Assembly: GCF_030463535.1 (NCBI RefSeq)
Contig: NC_132878.1
Span: forward strand, 90,851,507 to 90,915,506
Length of the DNA stretch: 64,000 bases
Origin: Salminus brasiliensis
Lineage: Eukaryota; Chordata; Actinopteri; Characiformes; Bryconidae
Direction: 5' to 3'
A model generated the notes under the pieces. The model was not told where the DNA came from. It did no database searches and saw only the letters and a list, made by a program, of their open reading frames with translations. Within the stretch, counting starts at the first letter, position 1. The number at the start of each line of letters is the position of its first letter. Positions 1 through 9,835 of the stretch are shown here, in pieces. Position numbers and translations under genes: made by a program.

Positions 1-713
1 AACCAATCCATGCACTAGCTTTCTGTAGGGGAGCCCTAAGAGGCATCGAACAATTCTGTCTGGGTGGGTTTCTGAGGTAGGAGTGAAGCATTTAGCATCA
101 GATCACTCTGAATGACTCTGTTGTTGTTTTAATGATTTTCAGAATTCCTGTGTCAAAATGTCTACTTAGTTAATGCAGTTTATGTGCAGAAGAAAGGCTT
201 TGTCTCCTAACAACAAGGACGTCTACCTTCAGAAAGCCACAGAAGAAGGAATGCATAAAGCTTCAGCCTGCCAAACATTTTTTTCTCAGTGTTCAACAGA
301 AAGAAACAATGATATTCAACACGATTAAACATCTTCAATTAGTTCTTTGAGTGATGCCATAGTTCCATAAGTAGCCTTGTTTTAAATAGAGATGTGTGAC
401 GAGTGCAAAGAGCCTTAAAAATGGTAAATAATCTTTACATCAACTAAAGGTTCTATAGACCGTTGAATGGTCCCTCACACTCTTCACACATCTCTATTAT
501 GGAACCAAAAGTGGAACCATCTGAAGCACCTTTGTTATTAACAGTGCACCTGACCCTTCTCTGATTGCCCTATCCATCCTTCTTCTTGCTGTAGGTTGAA
601 CTCCACCCAGCTCAGCTTATCTACCCTGCTTGGTGTGCTGGAACTGTCAGTCACCGATGAGCAAAAGTGACCTCATTACCGCTTATGCAACTAAACCATG
701 GATCCCTTCCTCT
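1..713. other. non-coding stretch, no gene seen
   Basis: No exon, RNA gene or long open frame is recognisable. The only structure noted is the short inverted repeat at 361-508. Composition is ordinary mid-AT vertebrate intergenic DNA. Confidence 0.6.
361..508. repeat. short inverted repeat, MITE-like
   Basis: A 21-base arm at 385-405 (AATAGAGATGTGTGACGAGTG less one mismatch) pairs with 478-498, and the outer GTTCCATAA also recurs inverted near 497-505. The arms bracket about 70 bases. It looks like the two ends of a tiny miniature inverted-repeat transposon, but no target-site duplication was identified. Confidence 0.4.
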
Positions 714-847
714 GATCACTGCAGAGAACAAACCCTAAACTTCTTCCATTCTCCTAGAACGTTTGATTAATGGGTTCTTATCCTGGACCTGGACTTCTCA
801 CCTTTCTCAGTGCCTCAGTCTACATTCTTGTGGTCTAGGTTGCTCCA

Positions 848-1866
848 TTTACATTTACATTTATGGCATTTATCTGACGCTCTTATCCAGAGCGACTTAC
901 AAGGTTACTTGTATTACAGAGAGGGGGAAATGTAGTTTTACTGGCCACTCCATCTACAGAAGCACGAAGCCTGGGTGTAGTCATGGATGATCAGTTATCG
1001 TTCTCAGGTCATGTTGCAAATGTAACTCAGTCATGCAGATTTCTCCTGTACAACATCCGGAGAATTCGCCCCTTCCTCTCCAGAGAGGCCACCCAGGTGC
1101 TCATTCAGTCTCTCGTCACTTCGAGACTTGACTACTGCAACTCTCTTCTGGCTGGTCTTCCTCTGCGCACCATCAGGCCCCTGCAACTCATCCAGGATGC
1201 AGCGGCACAGGTCGTCTTCAATGTTCCTAAATTCAGCCATGTTCATCTCCTCTGTTGTGTTCTCTCTCTTCACTGGCTTCCTGTAGCTGCTGCCCGCATC
1301 AGATTCAGAACCCTGACTCTGGCCTACAAAGCCAAGACTGGACCAGCCAGCCCCTCCGTACTTGATGGCGATGGTCAAAAGCCGATCCGCACCTAGAGCC
1401 CTTCAAGATTCAAGTACGGCTCAGCTCGACCCGCTATCCTTTAAGATCCATGAAGACAAGCATCCAGACTTTTTTCTGTCCTGCACCGAAGTGGTGGGAC
1501 GAGCTTCCCCTGGGTGTCCGAACAGCAGAGTCCAACGCTCGCTGTCTTCAAACCCAGACTGAAGACCCACCTCTTCTGAGAGTACTATGGTCTCCTTATT
1601 GATTTGTGTTTAGTAGTGTTGAAGCTTAGAGGTATCTTTGAATTTTTAGCTTATTCAAACTAGCTGAGGTTTTTCTTGGGTAAATAGCTCTGGATAAGAG
1701 CGTCTGCTAAATGCCATAAATGTAAATGATAGGAGTCTTGCCCAAGGTTGGTTATTGCTGTAGCACAGCATAGTCACCCAGACCGGGAATTGAACCCCAG
1801 TCTCCAACATGGTGTGGTAGCTCAGTGGCAGGTACAGGAGTTATCTGTTGCACCACACCTACCCCA
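848..1866 (-). mobile_element. tRNA-derived SINE with L2-type tail, interrupted by a LINE
   Basis: The element reads on the minus strand. Its tRNA-like head lies at about 1729-1866, with an A-box-like TGGTGCAACAG and a good B box (GGTTCAATTCC on the minus strand, near 1789-1799). Its 3' tail lies at 848-935, where the plus strand reads ATTTATGGCATTT, then GACGCTCTTATCCAGAGCG. Head and tail are separated by a plus-strand L2 fragment. The whole unit is bracketed by a 7-base direct repeat TGCTCCA (841-847, 1867-1873). Intact copies of the same layout at 19722-19905 and 34032-34195 show where the interruption falls. Confidence 0.65.
936..1728 (+). mobile_element. L2-clade non-LTR retrotransposon, 3' fragment, decayed
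   Basis: Frame at 968-1330 encodes the C-terminal part of a LINE reverse transcriptase: LGVVMDDQLSFSGHV, then RFLLYNIRRIRPFL, SRLDYCNSLLAGLP, LQLIQDAA and LHWLPVAARI-like segments, which are the usual landmarks of fish L2/CR1-group ORF2 proteins. Reading then moves to other frames (SRSAPRALQDSS near 1383; WWDELPLGVRTAES near 1494), so at least two frameshifts have killed it. The 3' end carries the conserved tail GCTCTGGATAAGAGCGTCTG followed by CTAAATGCCATAAATG, ending near 1728. It is 5' truncated, as is usual for target-primed insertions. No functional protein is expected. Confidence 0.75.
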
Positions 1867-2130
1867 TGCTCCAGTGCCTCGTGTCAAATGTTTAACAAAC
1901 TTGGGTAAATTCACAGTTTCACTAACCCCTCTCCATAACAGTTCCTCCAGCTCTCAACATCTCTCAACAACTGTCTTCTCAGCAGTGCTCTCAGTTCTAC
2001 CACCAGCTACATCTACTTCAGAACTGACACTGGATAATTCTCCTCAGTCCTTTCCACTTCTCTGGGCTCATGCTGCTCGATCACTTCCACCTACCCTTGG
2101 TGTGAATTGTTTGGGCAGGTGTGAATACAC

Positions 2131-2384
2131 TAATCGCATGCGGACCAAAACAATTGCACCAAGACCCTTGAGAGGAGGTGGTCTCTTGCAAAAACTCAAC
2201 TGCAAGCTCAACCCTACAGAGAACACCTGATAGTTGAATCGGATCAAGGTCAGATCACATTCTCACCACAAACAACCTGCTCCAGAGTTCGTTTGGGACT
2301 GGGCCGATTTAACTGTACTAAAAAGTGCAGGTGTAAAAATGCCCTGGGGATGTCAGATATCCAAAAACTGGAAAACAAAGATCT
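2131..2384. mobile_element. core of the foldback element, hAT-MITE-like
   Basis: The stretch begins GTGTGAATTGTTTGGGC and contains GTGTGAATACACTAATC, CGGACCAAAACAATTG and GAGGAGGTGGTCTC, followed by TCCAGAGTTCGTTTGG. These are landmarks of a short TIR element that I recognise as common in fish genomes. Related words (GTGTGAAAACAACC, AACCGAACCAAGG) recur at 2935-3090. Assignment to hAT is from memory of the family and is uncertain. Confidence 0.35.
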
Positions 2385-2934
2385 AGATCTGTAGATGGCT
2401 TGGATGCAATGGAACAGAGTGAGCCCAGGAAAGTGAAAGGGACTAAGCAGAGCTGCAGCAGAAGTAAACAGAGGCAGTTCTGAAGAAGATGTAACTGGTG
2501 GTAGAACTGAGAGCACTGTTGAGAAGAAAGTGAGATGTTTTAAGGTTCCTCTTGTTGTACCTGGAGGGACTTTCATAAAGAGGTGTAGTGACCAGTGAAT
2601 TCACCAAGTTTGTTAAAAAAATGGACAAGAGGCATTGGAGGAACCTAGACCACAACAAGGTTGGCAGAAGTACTGAGTGAGAAGCCCAGGTCCAGGTGGA
2701 GGTTAAGAATACACTAACCAAAAGTCCTCAGAAAAATGGAAGACTAAGAAGTCAGTAATTAGGGCAGGTGTGATCATGTTCTCTTGGTGATCCAAGTCTC
2801 TAGTTTAACCTGGTATACCTCCCAGATAATCACTACAGCTATGAACAAGTAACATTGCTCCATGTTAAACTGCACAGAAATATGCAACAGTCCAGAACAT
2901 ATGACCTTCTTCCTGTGTTTACGTTCTTGCTCCC

Positions 2935-3090
2935 ACCCCAGACAGATCTGATTAGTAAGGGGAATTAAAGTTCTTATGTAGTTTGCTGGGACGCATTTTG
3001 GTGGATTTTTCCCTGTGTGAAAACAACCAAACCGAACCAAGGGGAAAACGCTCCAAACCAATTCAGACCAGAGCAAAGGAACCATAGGTG
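2935..3090. mobile_element. fragment related to the 2131-2384 element
   Basis: Contains CTGTGTGAAAACAACC, AACCGAACCAAGGGG, AACGCTCC and GACCAGAGCAAAGGAACC, the same vocabulary as the element core near 2150-2300 in the other arrangement. Probably the opposite end of a related element. Confidence 0.35.
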
Positions 3091-3549
3091 TGGATGATCT
3101 AGAACAATGCTACACCTTTACAAAATATCCAGGATACCTAACTCTCCCATTGATCTCCCAAGTATTGCTGATAAACTACACAGTCTTTCCCAGCATAGTC
3201 ACCTTTCAGTCTTAAAAGGAATTAGAGACCAACCAGTCTAGATGCAAACCTAGACACTAGAAGCTCCTAGAAGCTCTACACACAAGCATACATGTATATG
3301 ATCTCTGTCCTCATTCTCCTTGACATGTCAGCTACCGAGGATTGATCCTACCAGGTACCCTGAAGAGGTTTCTTCTCAGCTTTCCAGATCTCTTGGTCCA
3401 GGTAATCACTAAGATCAGTAGTAAGCTAACATGGCTTCTCCTACTACCAACTACTACCACACTAAAGACACACACCCATACTTCTATAGCTATACGAGTC
3501 TTTCTACCTCCATTCACTCTCTTACCAACCATCTGTCAAATATGGCTGT
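3091..3549. other. non-coding stretch, nothing recognised
   Basis: Pyrimidine-rich with ACTACC/ACACAC words around 3440-3480. No exon, RNA gene or identifiable transposon. Confidence 0.5.
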
Positions 3550-3925
3550 AAATGGAGTGGACAGAAGTATTGTTGGAGTAACTGTCTCCACTGTTCATCC
3601 ACTGTTCAGGTAAGAAAGCTTTCTACTTTCTACGATTTTGGAGGATCATTGCTGTGTGGATCTGATTGCATTCAGTGACAAGAGCGTTAGTGAGGTCAGG
3701 ATGCTGGATGATCACCACCCCACCTCATCATCCCCAACTCTCTATTTCAAAAGTATTGGATGGAGCACTATCAATCATTCCAGAGAACACAGTTCCTCCA
3801 CTGCTCCACAGCTCAATAGCCCTTATACCCCTCTGGCCCACGCCTAGCATCAGCCATTAGGTGTCAAAAGGTTCCTGTCTATCTGCCCCAGAGAGTCCTG
3901 TTTTATTGGCAGTACTTCTCTACCC
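3550..3925 (+). mobile_element. MITE family M1, internally deleted copy
   Basis: Belongs to a family with at least six copies here (3550, 14355, 18694, 29013/29224, 32163, 45526). Family landmarks in order: ATGGACAAAAGTATT-like end, TTGGAGTAACTGTCTCCAC, GATTGCATTCAGTGACAAGA, GTGAGGTCAGGATG, AAAAGTATTGGATGGAGCA, ATTGGCAGTACTTCTC. This copy lacks the segment just inside the left end and is truncated at the right, where it abuts a SINE fragment. Confidence 0.6.
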
Positions 3926-3929
3926 ATCA

Positions 3930-4228
3930 TTAGTACCCTCCCCCATCACATGTGATGCTCCCAACACAGGCAGGGTAAGGACTGATACATGCCTCCTTTG
4001 ACACAAATGCGCAACCAGCCACCTCCTCGTTCCGAACTGCCACTGATGCAACATTACAGAGTAGCCAACGAATTTGGAGGAAAGTGCCGGGTACCCAGCT
4101 CTTTCGCATCGGCTCGCAGATGCCCCTGCTGGCCGGAATCACAGACAGCAAGGCCAATTGTGCTACCTCAGGCTCTGCTTGCTGATGGCCGGCAGCATGG
4201 CCCAGGCTTCAAAAGCAAGTCTGGGTGA
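3930..4228 (-). mobile_element. SINE family S2 fragment (reverse orientation)
   Basis: Shares layout with 19365-19700 and 62755-63115: GTGATGCTCCCAACAC, GGGTAAGGACT, AACCAGCCACC, CTCGCAGATGCCCCTGCTGGCC, then CAATTGTGCTACCTCAGGCTC and GGCAGCATGGCCCAGGCTTC. In the better copies this region ends in a tRNA-like A box on the minus strand; here that end is decayed. Confidence 0.5.
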
Positions 4229-4980
4229 GATACCTGAACCACTCACAGAGGTTTAATGTGTATGATGGTTTACACTGGCAGTCAGACAGTGCTATAAAAT
4301 GCTTTACAGTGTGTGAAAGTTTCTTGAGAGAGACTGCGGCATCCACCTGTTACGCCCCCCTCACACTGCCCCTTCCACTACTGTAAAAAAAAGGCCTGCT
4401 TCATTTCCCATCATTTCCAAATGAACGGCAGTAAAACACGGCAGCGTGTGTCATGTTTTACGGATGCCATGACCAGTTTACCAGCATACACGGCAGTTTA
4501 CCAGCATACACCACGTCACATCTGAGCATGAGGCATACAGAGAGAGAAAACAAACAAGGTACAGCTATTAAAGCAGACATCCATCAGCTCGGAGAGAGAG
4601 CGAGAGAGAAAGAGCATGCGAGAGAGTGAGTGCAGAGTAGCCATTCTCATTTAGGATAGTGGTCCTATTTAGCCTGCCGACCATTAAATATGAATTAAAA
4701 ACCACACAGGCCTCTTTGCCGCCGAAATGTCATTACGTGTCTTTATGGCGAGCGATTGTTGAATAAGCATTTCGCTGGGTCCCCAGGGTGGGGGGGTAGG
4801 GGGGGGCTATAAGAGGTTGGGTTGTGGGGAGGTTGGTGGGGTGGGGTGGCATGGGGCAGCTGCCTGTATTGCTTACAGAAATGTCTGGAAAATAAGCAAG
4901 CATAATAGCTTCTGAAATGGAATTTACATTAAGAGCCCTAACTGAGTGGTCCACTTCTGCTCCTGGCCCGCTGCGCTGTG
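4229..4980. other. largely unique sequence with a G-rich tract
   Basis: No gene seen. 4640-4960 is free of recognised repeats apart from the G-rich tract and contains low-redundancy segments (near 4660-4760 and 4870-4940) that could be conserved non-coding DNA. A short direct repeat (CAGTTTACCAGCATACAC) occurs twice at 4474-4512. Confidence 0.35.
4783..4856 (+). repeat. G-run tract, potential G-quadruplex
   Basis: Multiple runs of three to eight G separated by short loops (GGGTGGGGGGG, TAGGGGGGGG, TTGGGTTGTGGGGAGG, GGGGTGGGGTGG, ATGGGGC). Seen directly; folding is inference. Confidence 0.5.
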
Positions 4981-5042
4981 GTGGTGTGTGTGTGTTGTGG
5001 GTGTTGGAGCTTGTGTGTGTGTGGGTGTGTGTGTATGTGTAT
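4981..5042. repeat. imperfect (GT)n microsatellite
   Basis: GT repeats with G and T interruptions, followed by a G8 run and a T9 run up to about 5080. Confidence 0.8.
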
Positions 5043-5059
5043 TGGGGGGGGGGTATATG

Positions 5060-5797
5060 TTGAGGGTTTTTTTTTTCTTTTTGGTCCCACAACTGCCCAG
5101 CTGGGGAAAATGAAGATTAAATTGAAGCAGTGGACTAGAAGGTAAGGGAGGCACACTACTTACAGTAAACACCATCTCTCTAATGTTTCTGAAGTGTTTA
5201 TGAAGACATTTCAGTGCACATTTTCCAGATTGGCCTTCTATTGTGGGCTTTGTCATCCAGCACAGCAGTAGCCGGTAAGAGGTCTGCACTGTGAGAAAGA
5301 TAAGATGGAACTTTTTGGGGTTCTCCAGATGTTTTCTTGATTTTTTACTTTTTTTTTTTTTGCTGGTTGCTTTCATGGATTGATTTTACCTGCTACCAAA
5401 GAGTAGTCAATCCCTAAGTGAGGAATCATTATGTCACTCTTTTCAGCAACTTCACAGTTAAAGCTTTGCACAAAGCCGAAAACACAACTCGTAGGTAGTG
5501 GCTTTAAGCTCATATGGTTGGTTTTATTTATTTATTTGTTGTATTTATACGGTATTTCTTCCAAATATGGCCAAATCGCTTAGATTTGCTTGCCGCTATG
5601 AGGTCCTACTACTGATCTTTTTTTTGTTGCAAGCCATGAGTTTTGTTTCAAAGCAATGTTTAACACAGAAATGCTGTAATTTACTAAATTCCATCCCAGA
5701 TATTGCTGAATAAAATCTAAACCAGCATCAAAACTCAATCTTGCCCAAATGTACAACTTCAAATCTGAAAAAAAGTACAGACAGTATGGAAGATGCA
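5060..5797. other. non-coding stretch, nothing recognised
   Basis: AT-rich, with T-runs at 5070 and 5347. No exon or known repeat family recognised. Confidence 0.45.

Positions 5798-5839
<42 letters not shown>
5798..5839. repeat. (AAT)n microsatellite
   Basis: About fourteen uninterrupted AAT units. Confidence 0.95.
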
Positions 5840-5840
<1 letters not shown>

Positions 5841-6215
5841 CTGTGTTTCTTTTGTTTACATTAAAGTGATAGGCTGTAGGTATTGGGGATTTGGAGACCT
5901 CTCTGGCGAGAATGTGTAATTGCACCGAGCAGCAGAGGAGTACTTTCAGACATGCTTTTCGGGGCCGTCTCCTTCAAGCTGTGCATGCGCAAACTAAGGT
6001 AGCTGATCTCACTCATTAACAGAAGCGTCTGGATACTTTTGTCAAAACGTGGGCAGAGCGGGAAACCTGCGACTGGCGGTGCAGAGAAAGTGCAGAAAAA
6101 GGCTTTGCTGGTTGACCCCACAAAGTGTGCTAAGATAACAGAGCAGTCTGCAGGTGATGGTGAGGACATCCTGCCCGGCTAGATATCGCCCATATCTAAA
6201 TTCATCACAGATCTA

Positions 6216-6246
<31 letters not shown>

Positions 6247-6477
6247 CAGTCTGGCCGTGACTGATTCTAGATAATTAGTGTGCTCTCCTTAACTCCTTCA
6301 GAAGGCCACTGTTGCTGGTCCAGAGTATGTTTAATCAGTGAAATCCGGAGGGGCGGCTGTAGGACACTCTATCAGTAGTCAGATTCATCTGCACTCCACT
6401 TCATCTCCAGTAGTCATTTCCTCCACTCACTGGCCACATTTGAAGCTCCACCTACCTTGTAGTTCCGCTATCGTCTA
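5840..6477. other. mostly unique stretch with a CA microsatellite
   Basis: 5860-6180 is non-repetitive and of mixed composition, with no coding signature I can defend. (CA)n lies at 6214-6249. Possible conserved non-coding DNA, unproven. Confidence 0.35.
6214..6249. repeat. (CA)n microsatellite
   Basis: Eighteen CA units with one CG interruption. Confidence 0.95.
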
Positions 6478-6662
6478 TAGGTGTACAATTACACACACAC
6501 TGTAGTCCATCTGTTGTCATGCAGCATCTGTCAGCTGCTCTCACCCCCGTTCATCAGTGGGGTCCTTTCTGACCACAGGGCTGCTGTTGACCTGAAATTA
6601 TTCGGGTGGTGGACCATTCTCAGCACAGCAGTGCAGCATGGGCACCATCCAGAACAAAAACG
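6478..6662. mobile_element. degenerate relative of foldback family M2
   Basis: TGTAGTCCATCTGTTG, TTCATCAGTGGGGTCC, CTGACCACAGGG and CGGGTGGTGGACCATTCTCA match the family whose fuller copy is at 37493-38000. No hairpin remains. Confidence 0.5.
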
Positions 6663-7289
6663 GACCATTAATGAAGTGAACTTACTGGAATTTTGAATGT
6701 TGTCACAGATCCTTAATTCATGATTCGTACTTCCAAAATATCATAAAATTCAGAATTCAGTATGATACAGTGGTGTCTCCATTCCATACCTTTTTTGATA
6801 CCAAAAATATATATAGGGAGTTGCTGGAAATGTGTCAAATAAATATATTCTCTGAATATTAGTGTAAATATATAAATATAGCTTCGCTGCTGTCATCGGT
6901 GATGTAGAGACAGGGGCCGTGTACCTTTTCACATGTAAACGGTGAGGTAAGCGGTTCACCACAACGTCAGTGGACAAAACTGCAGTACCTGTAATCCTGC
7001 TGATTTTTCCAAATGTCAGTTCATCCAAAAACTACAAAACTCTGAGTAAAACTGAATGAAGCTGACAGGTCAGTAACTTCTCATTCACACAAATCAGACA
7101 AAATCAGACTCAAATTACTCAAATAATGTTTTGGTAATTTTTTTATTCTTTTTTTTTTTCATCATTTCATCTCATATTTTTTGATTGGAGCATAGAATCT
7201 GTAAAAATGTGTTATTTTGGTATTTGGTTATTAATCGTGGTATTATATTTATAAGAAAAAACAAATAATAAATTGTGCTTTTTATCTAA
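6663..7289. other. AT-rich non-coding stretch
   Basis: No gene, RNA or known element recognised. Contains poly-T runs near 7140-7160. Confidence 0.5.
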
Positions 7290-7550
7290 TCAAATCTAAT
7301 CCAATCAAATGGATTTGTATAGCACTTTTTACAACTGCTGTTGTCACAAAGCAGCTTTACAGAATCAGGAATCAGTAAGAGACAAGAAATCGACCCCTCA
7401 GAGCTGGAGGATGAAACCTTGGGAGAAACCAAGACTCACAAGGGGGACCCGACCCATCCTCCTCTGGTCAGAACTATTTATACATTATTGATAAAAAAGT
7501 CACCATGCCTCCACATTACACTGTTCTACTGCCCAGGTGCTGATATCATC

Positions 7551-7592
<42 letters not shown>

Positions 7593-7631
7593 CCATCATT
7601 ACTTTCATAATTCTTAACATCTGTACTAAGA

Positions 7632-7650
<19 letters not shown>
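7290..7650 (+). mobile_element. interspersed repeat family R
   Basis: Shares a long diagnostic block with 30480-30970: TTGTATAGC-type start, GTCACAAAGCAGCTTTACA, CTCAGAGCTGGAGGA, AAACCTTGGGAG, ACCAAGACTCA, AAGGGGGACCCGACCC, TCCTCCTCTGGTCAGA. I know the block as a dispersed repeat in teleosts but cannot name its class. The 3' part carries a TA run and CT repeats. Confidence 0.6.
7553..7589. repeat. (TA)n microsatellite
   Basis: About eighteen TA units. A second TA run follows a CT tract at 7644-7665. Confidence 0.95.
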
Positions 7651-7664
<14 letters not shown>

Positions 7665-7800
7665 CATGGTGTAATAGCTCACATATATGCATATATGCAC
7701 CTAAATGCCATAAATGTAAATGTGTATAGATATATATAAATATATATAAAGAGAGAGAGAGAGTCTCAGTACAGAATTATGAAAGTAAGGATGGTTAACT
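7589..7800. repeat. inverted repeat flanking TA/CT tracts
   Basis: The 7589-7650 segment (AACCATCATTACTTTCATAA to CTCTCTCTCTC) recurs inverted at about 7738-7800 (GAGAGAGAGAG to GAAAGTAAGGATGGTTAA), with about 85 bases between arms. It probably arose by inversion or by head-to-head insertion of the 3' end of family R. Confidence 0.55.
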
Positions 7801-8149
7801 TTCTGAATATGAAAAGGACAAAGGAAACATGGACTAAACCTCTTACACAGTATCTAATCAGTTTCAGCTCATCTCCTAATGTTTCTGAGGCTCAGATCAA
7901 TATGGATTATTACACAAACTGAGATACAGAAGTAATGTAATGTGTTTATGTAGATTTATTATGTGCATATTTAAAATGTTGTTTGGAGACAATTCATAGT
8001 CCTCTCTATGAGACGGAGCCTTCTGACTTGCTGACTGCATGACTTCAGGTTGTGCACTTTTAGGTGGAGATCAAACTAAATGAAAGCTAGCGTGTCACTG
8101 TTTATCAGGTTATTTAAAAAATATCACATGTGGGGTCAGTCAGTGTGGG

Positions 8150-8960
8150 CTGCACTACACGCCATATTTATGTAACTGTCAGATCAGCTAATTATCCTGA
8201 CAATGTGTCATTAACGTATACACTGCTGTTTTTGACCCCCGCGAGGCCCGGCTCCGGCTGCCGTTGTTTTAAATGTGACTGTGTGTGAGACCACTCAGCC
8301 CCTGGACCGCTCCAATGGCCTTGTTTTTCGAGATGCACACGATACGAGATAAGCACATTGGTTTTTAATTACAGACGCATGACACAAACATTCGGACAAC
8401 ACGGAGAGCGGAAACAGTGGGGAGGAAAAAGTCGCTCCCTTTGGAAAATGCAATTCAATTAATAGAGTGATTTTTTTTTGGGTCTCTGGAATATATATAT
8501 ATTGTTTCCCACTGAGCCCAGCCATTCGCTGAAAGTGCACCTGCCTCCTCTCGCAGCACAAAAGAACAATCTTTCCAGCGCTTGGTCCCTCTTGTTCAGC
8601 CGGCGGGCGCTCTGCTGTTTTTCCTTTTTTTCCCCCACTCCCTTCTCTAATTTACCTCCAATTTCTCGCTGAACCCATCACTCATACGCATAAAAGGCTC
8701 CCGGTGCCACTCAGGGCCCTGCGCACACCTGTATTAGGGGCAATTTAGTGCAATTTACATTTTGCCGCAGGTCCCATTGTCAAGACCTGTCTAAATCTCG
8801 CCGGGGTGCGTCAAACTTGCGCTACGCCTTTCTTCTCCTTTTAACGGCCGTTAATGGGCTGACCCTGGCTTAATGAAAGAATAGCTTTCTAATTGCCAAA
8901 CGGCTACCCGAGCAAATTAGGGAAATTCAGCGCAGAAGTTAAGTTAAATGACTTTGGTTA
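8150..8960. promoter_or_regulatory. candidate conserved non-coding / enhancer block
   Basis: About 800 bases of high-complexity sequence with no recognised repeat and no coding structure. It is enriched in homeodomain-type cores (TAATTA, CTAATT, TTAATGGG, CAATTTAGTGCAATTTAC) mixed with GC-rich words (CCCCGCGAGGCCCGGC, CTCGCCGGGGTGCG). Such blocks often mark vertebrate developmental enhancers. This is inference from texture only; conservation cannot be tested here, and no target gene is visible. Confidence 0.3.
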
Positions 8961-9537
8961 AAAGAAAAAAGAAAGGGAAAAAATAATCATAAGAAAAATT
9001 TGGGAAGGATTCATTCTGGACCAGATAGCACTACTACTGTTTAGTGCGTAATAGCCTAGGTTGCATAAGTTGCCATATAGCTAGTGCAGCGCATTAGTCC
9101 GCTGTAGGTTGTATTGTGTGGACTCTATTAATCAAATCCACTTAGGTTCACGTAATTACGCAATTACGCAATTGTACAGGCTCAGGATTGGCGAAAGCGG
9201 AAAACAGCGGTTTGAGCCCGGGTGGGAAGCGGTTGACCTTTGCCTGCATTATTAGTCCGTATTACGGAGGGAATTGCACAACGCATTGAAACTGTGCAGT
9301 TTTAATGTGCTGCTCATACTGCTGTTAATGTCTCCGTGAGTCCTTCTCCTGCACCGCTACCAGTTCTGAAGGGCCTGTTTTTAAAAACAACCGTGACGTC
9401 ATTGATAAAGAAGTGAAGGCGGACTACAGAAAGACAGAAAGAAGCAGAGTACAGACAGGGTCTACTCACCTGCTGATGTCCACTTGCAAATCCTGGACCT
9501 TTGTTTGTAGATGCATGTGACCGTGTTGATGTCCGTC

Positions 9538-9835
9538 ATTTCTACTCACGGACAATTTATTAGAAACTTTGTACTTTCACTCATGGCCAGTTAAGAAACA
9601 CACACCTTGAATTTCCACTTGCTGGCCACTTTATTAGAAACACCTACCTTAAATTTCCAGTTGCTGGCCACTTTATTAGAAACACCTACCTTCAATTTCC
9701 GGTTGCTGGCCACTTTATTAGAAACACCTACTTTGTATTGTCACTTACTGGTCATTTCATCAGAAACACGTACCTTGTGCTTCCACTCATTGGCCATTTT
9801 ATTAGAAACACCTACCTTGACTTTTCTTTCCTTGT
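9538..9835. repeat. 42-bp tandem repeat, about seven copies
   Basis: Unit: TTCCACTTGCTGGCCACTTT then ATTAGAAACACCTACCTTGA and two more bases. Copies at 9607-9800 are best preserved; the outer ones (9538, 9785) are diverged. The unit is 14 codons long, so it makes a fortuitous repetitive open frame (NFHLLATLLETPTL units) that I do not regard as a gene. Confidence 0.85.

Larger units (their letters stand above)
714..2775. mobile_element. foldback DNA element split by nested insertions
   Basis: Two long, diverged inverted arms are visible. The left arm is 714-847 continued at 1867-2130; the right arm is about 2385-2775. Matching landmarks include CTCAGTTCTACCACCAG (about 1989) against its complement (about 2500), TTTAACAAACTTGG (about 1891) against its complement (about 2605), and TGTGGTCTAGGTT (about 830) against its complement (about 2645). 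The left arm is interrupted exactly between two copies of TGCTCCA (841-847 and 1867-1873), the target-site duplication of the SINE at 848-1866. No transposase is seen, so this is a non-autonomous foldback or large MITE. Family unknown. Confidence 0.6.

Noticed and set aside
983-1396. 137-codon plus-strand frame as a host gene
   Set aside because: It is the decayed C-terminus of an L2 reverse transcriptase, frameshifted and 5' truncated.
1748-2230. 160-codon frame as a gene
   Set aside because: It crosses the SINE head and foldback arm; no domain or splice context.
4924-5376. 150-codon minus-strand frame rich in His-Thr and Lys
   Set aside because: Driven by the GT microsatellite and A/T runs.
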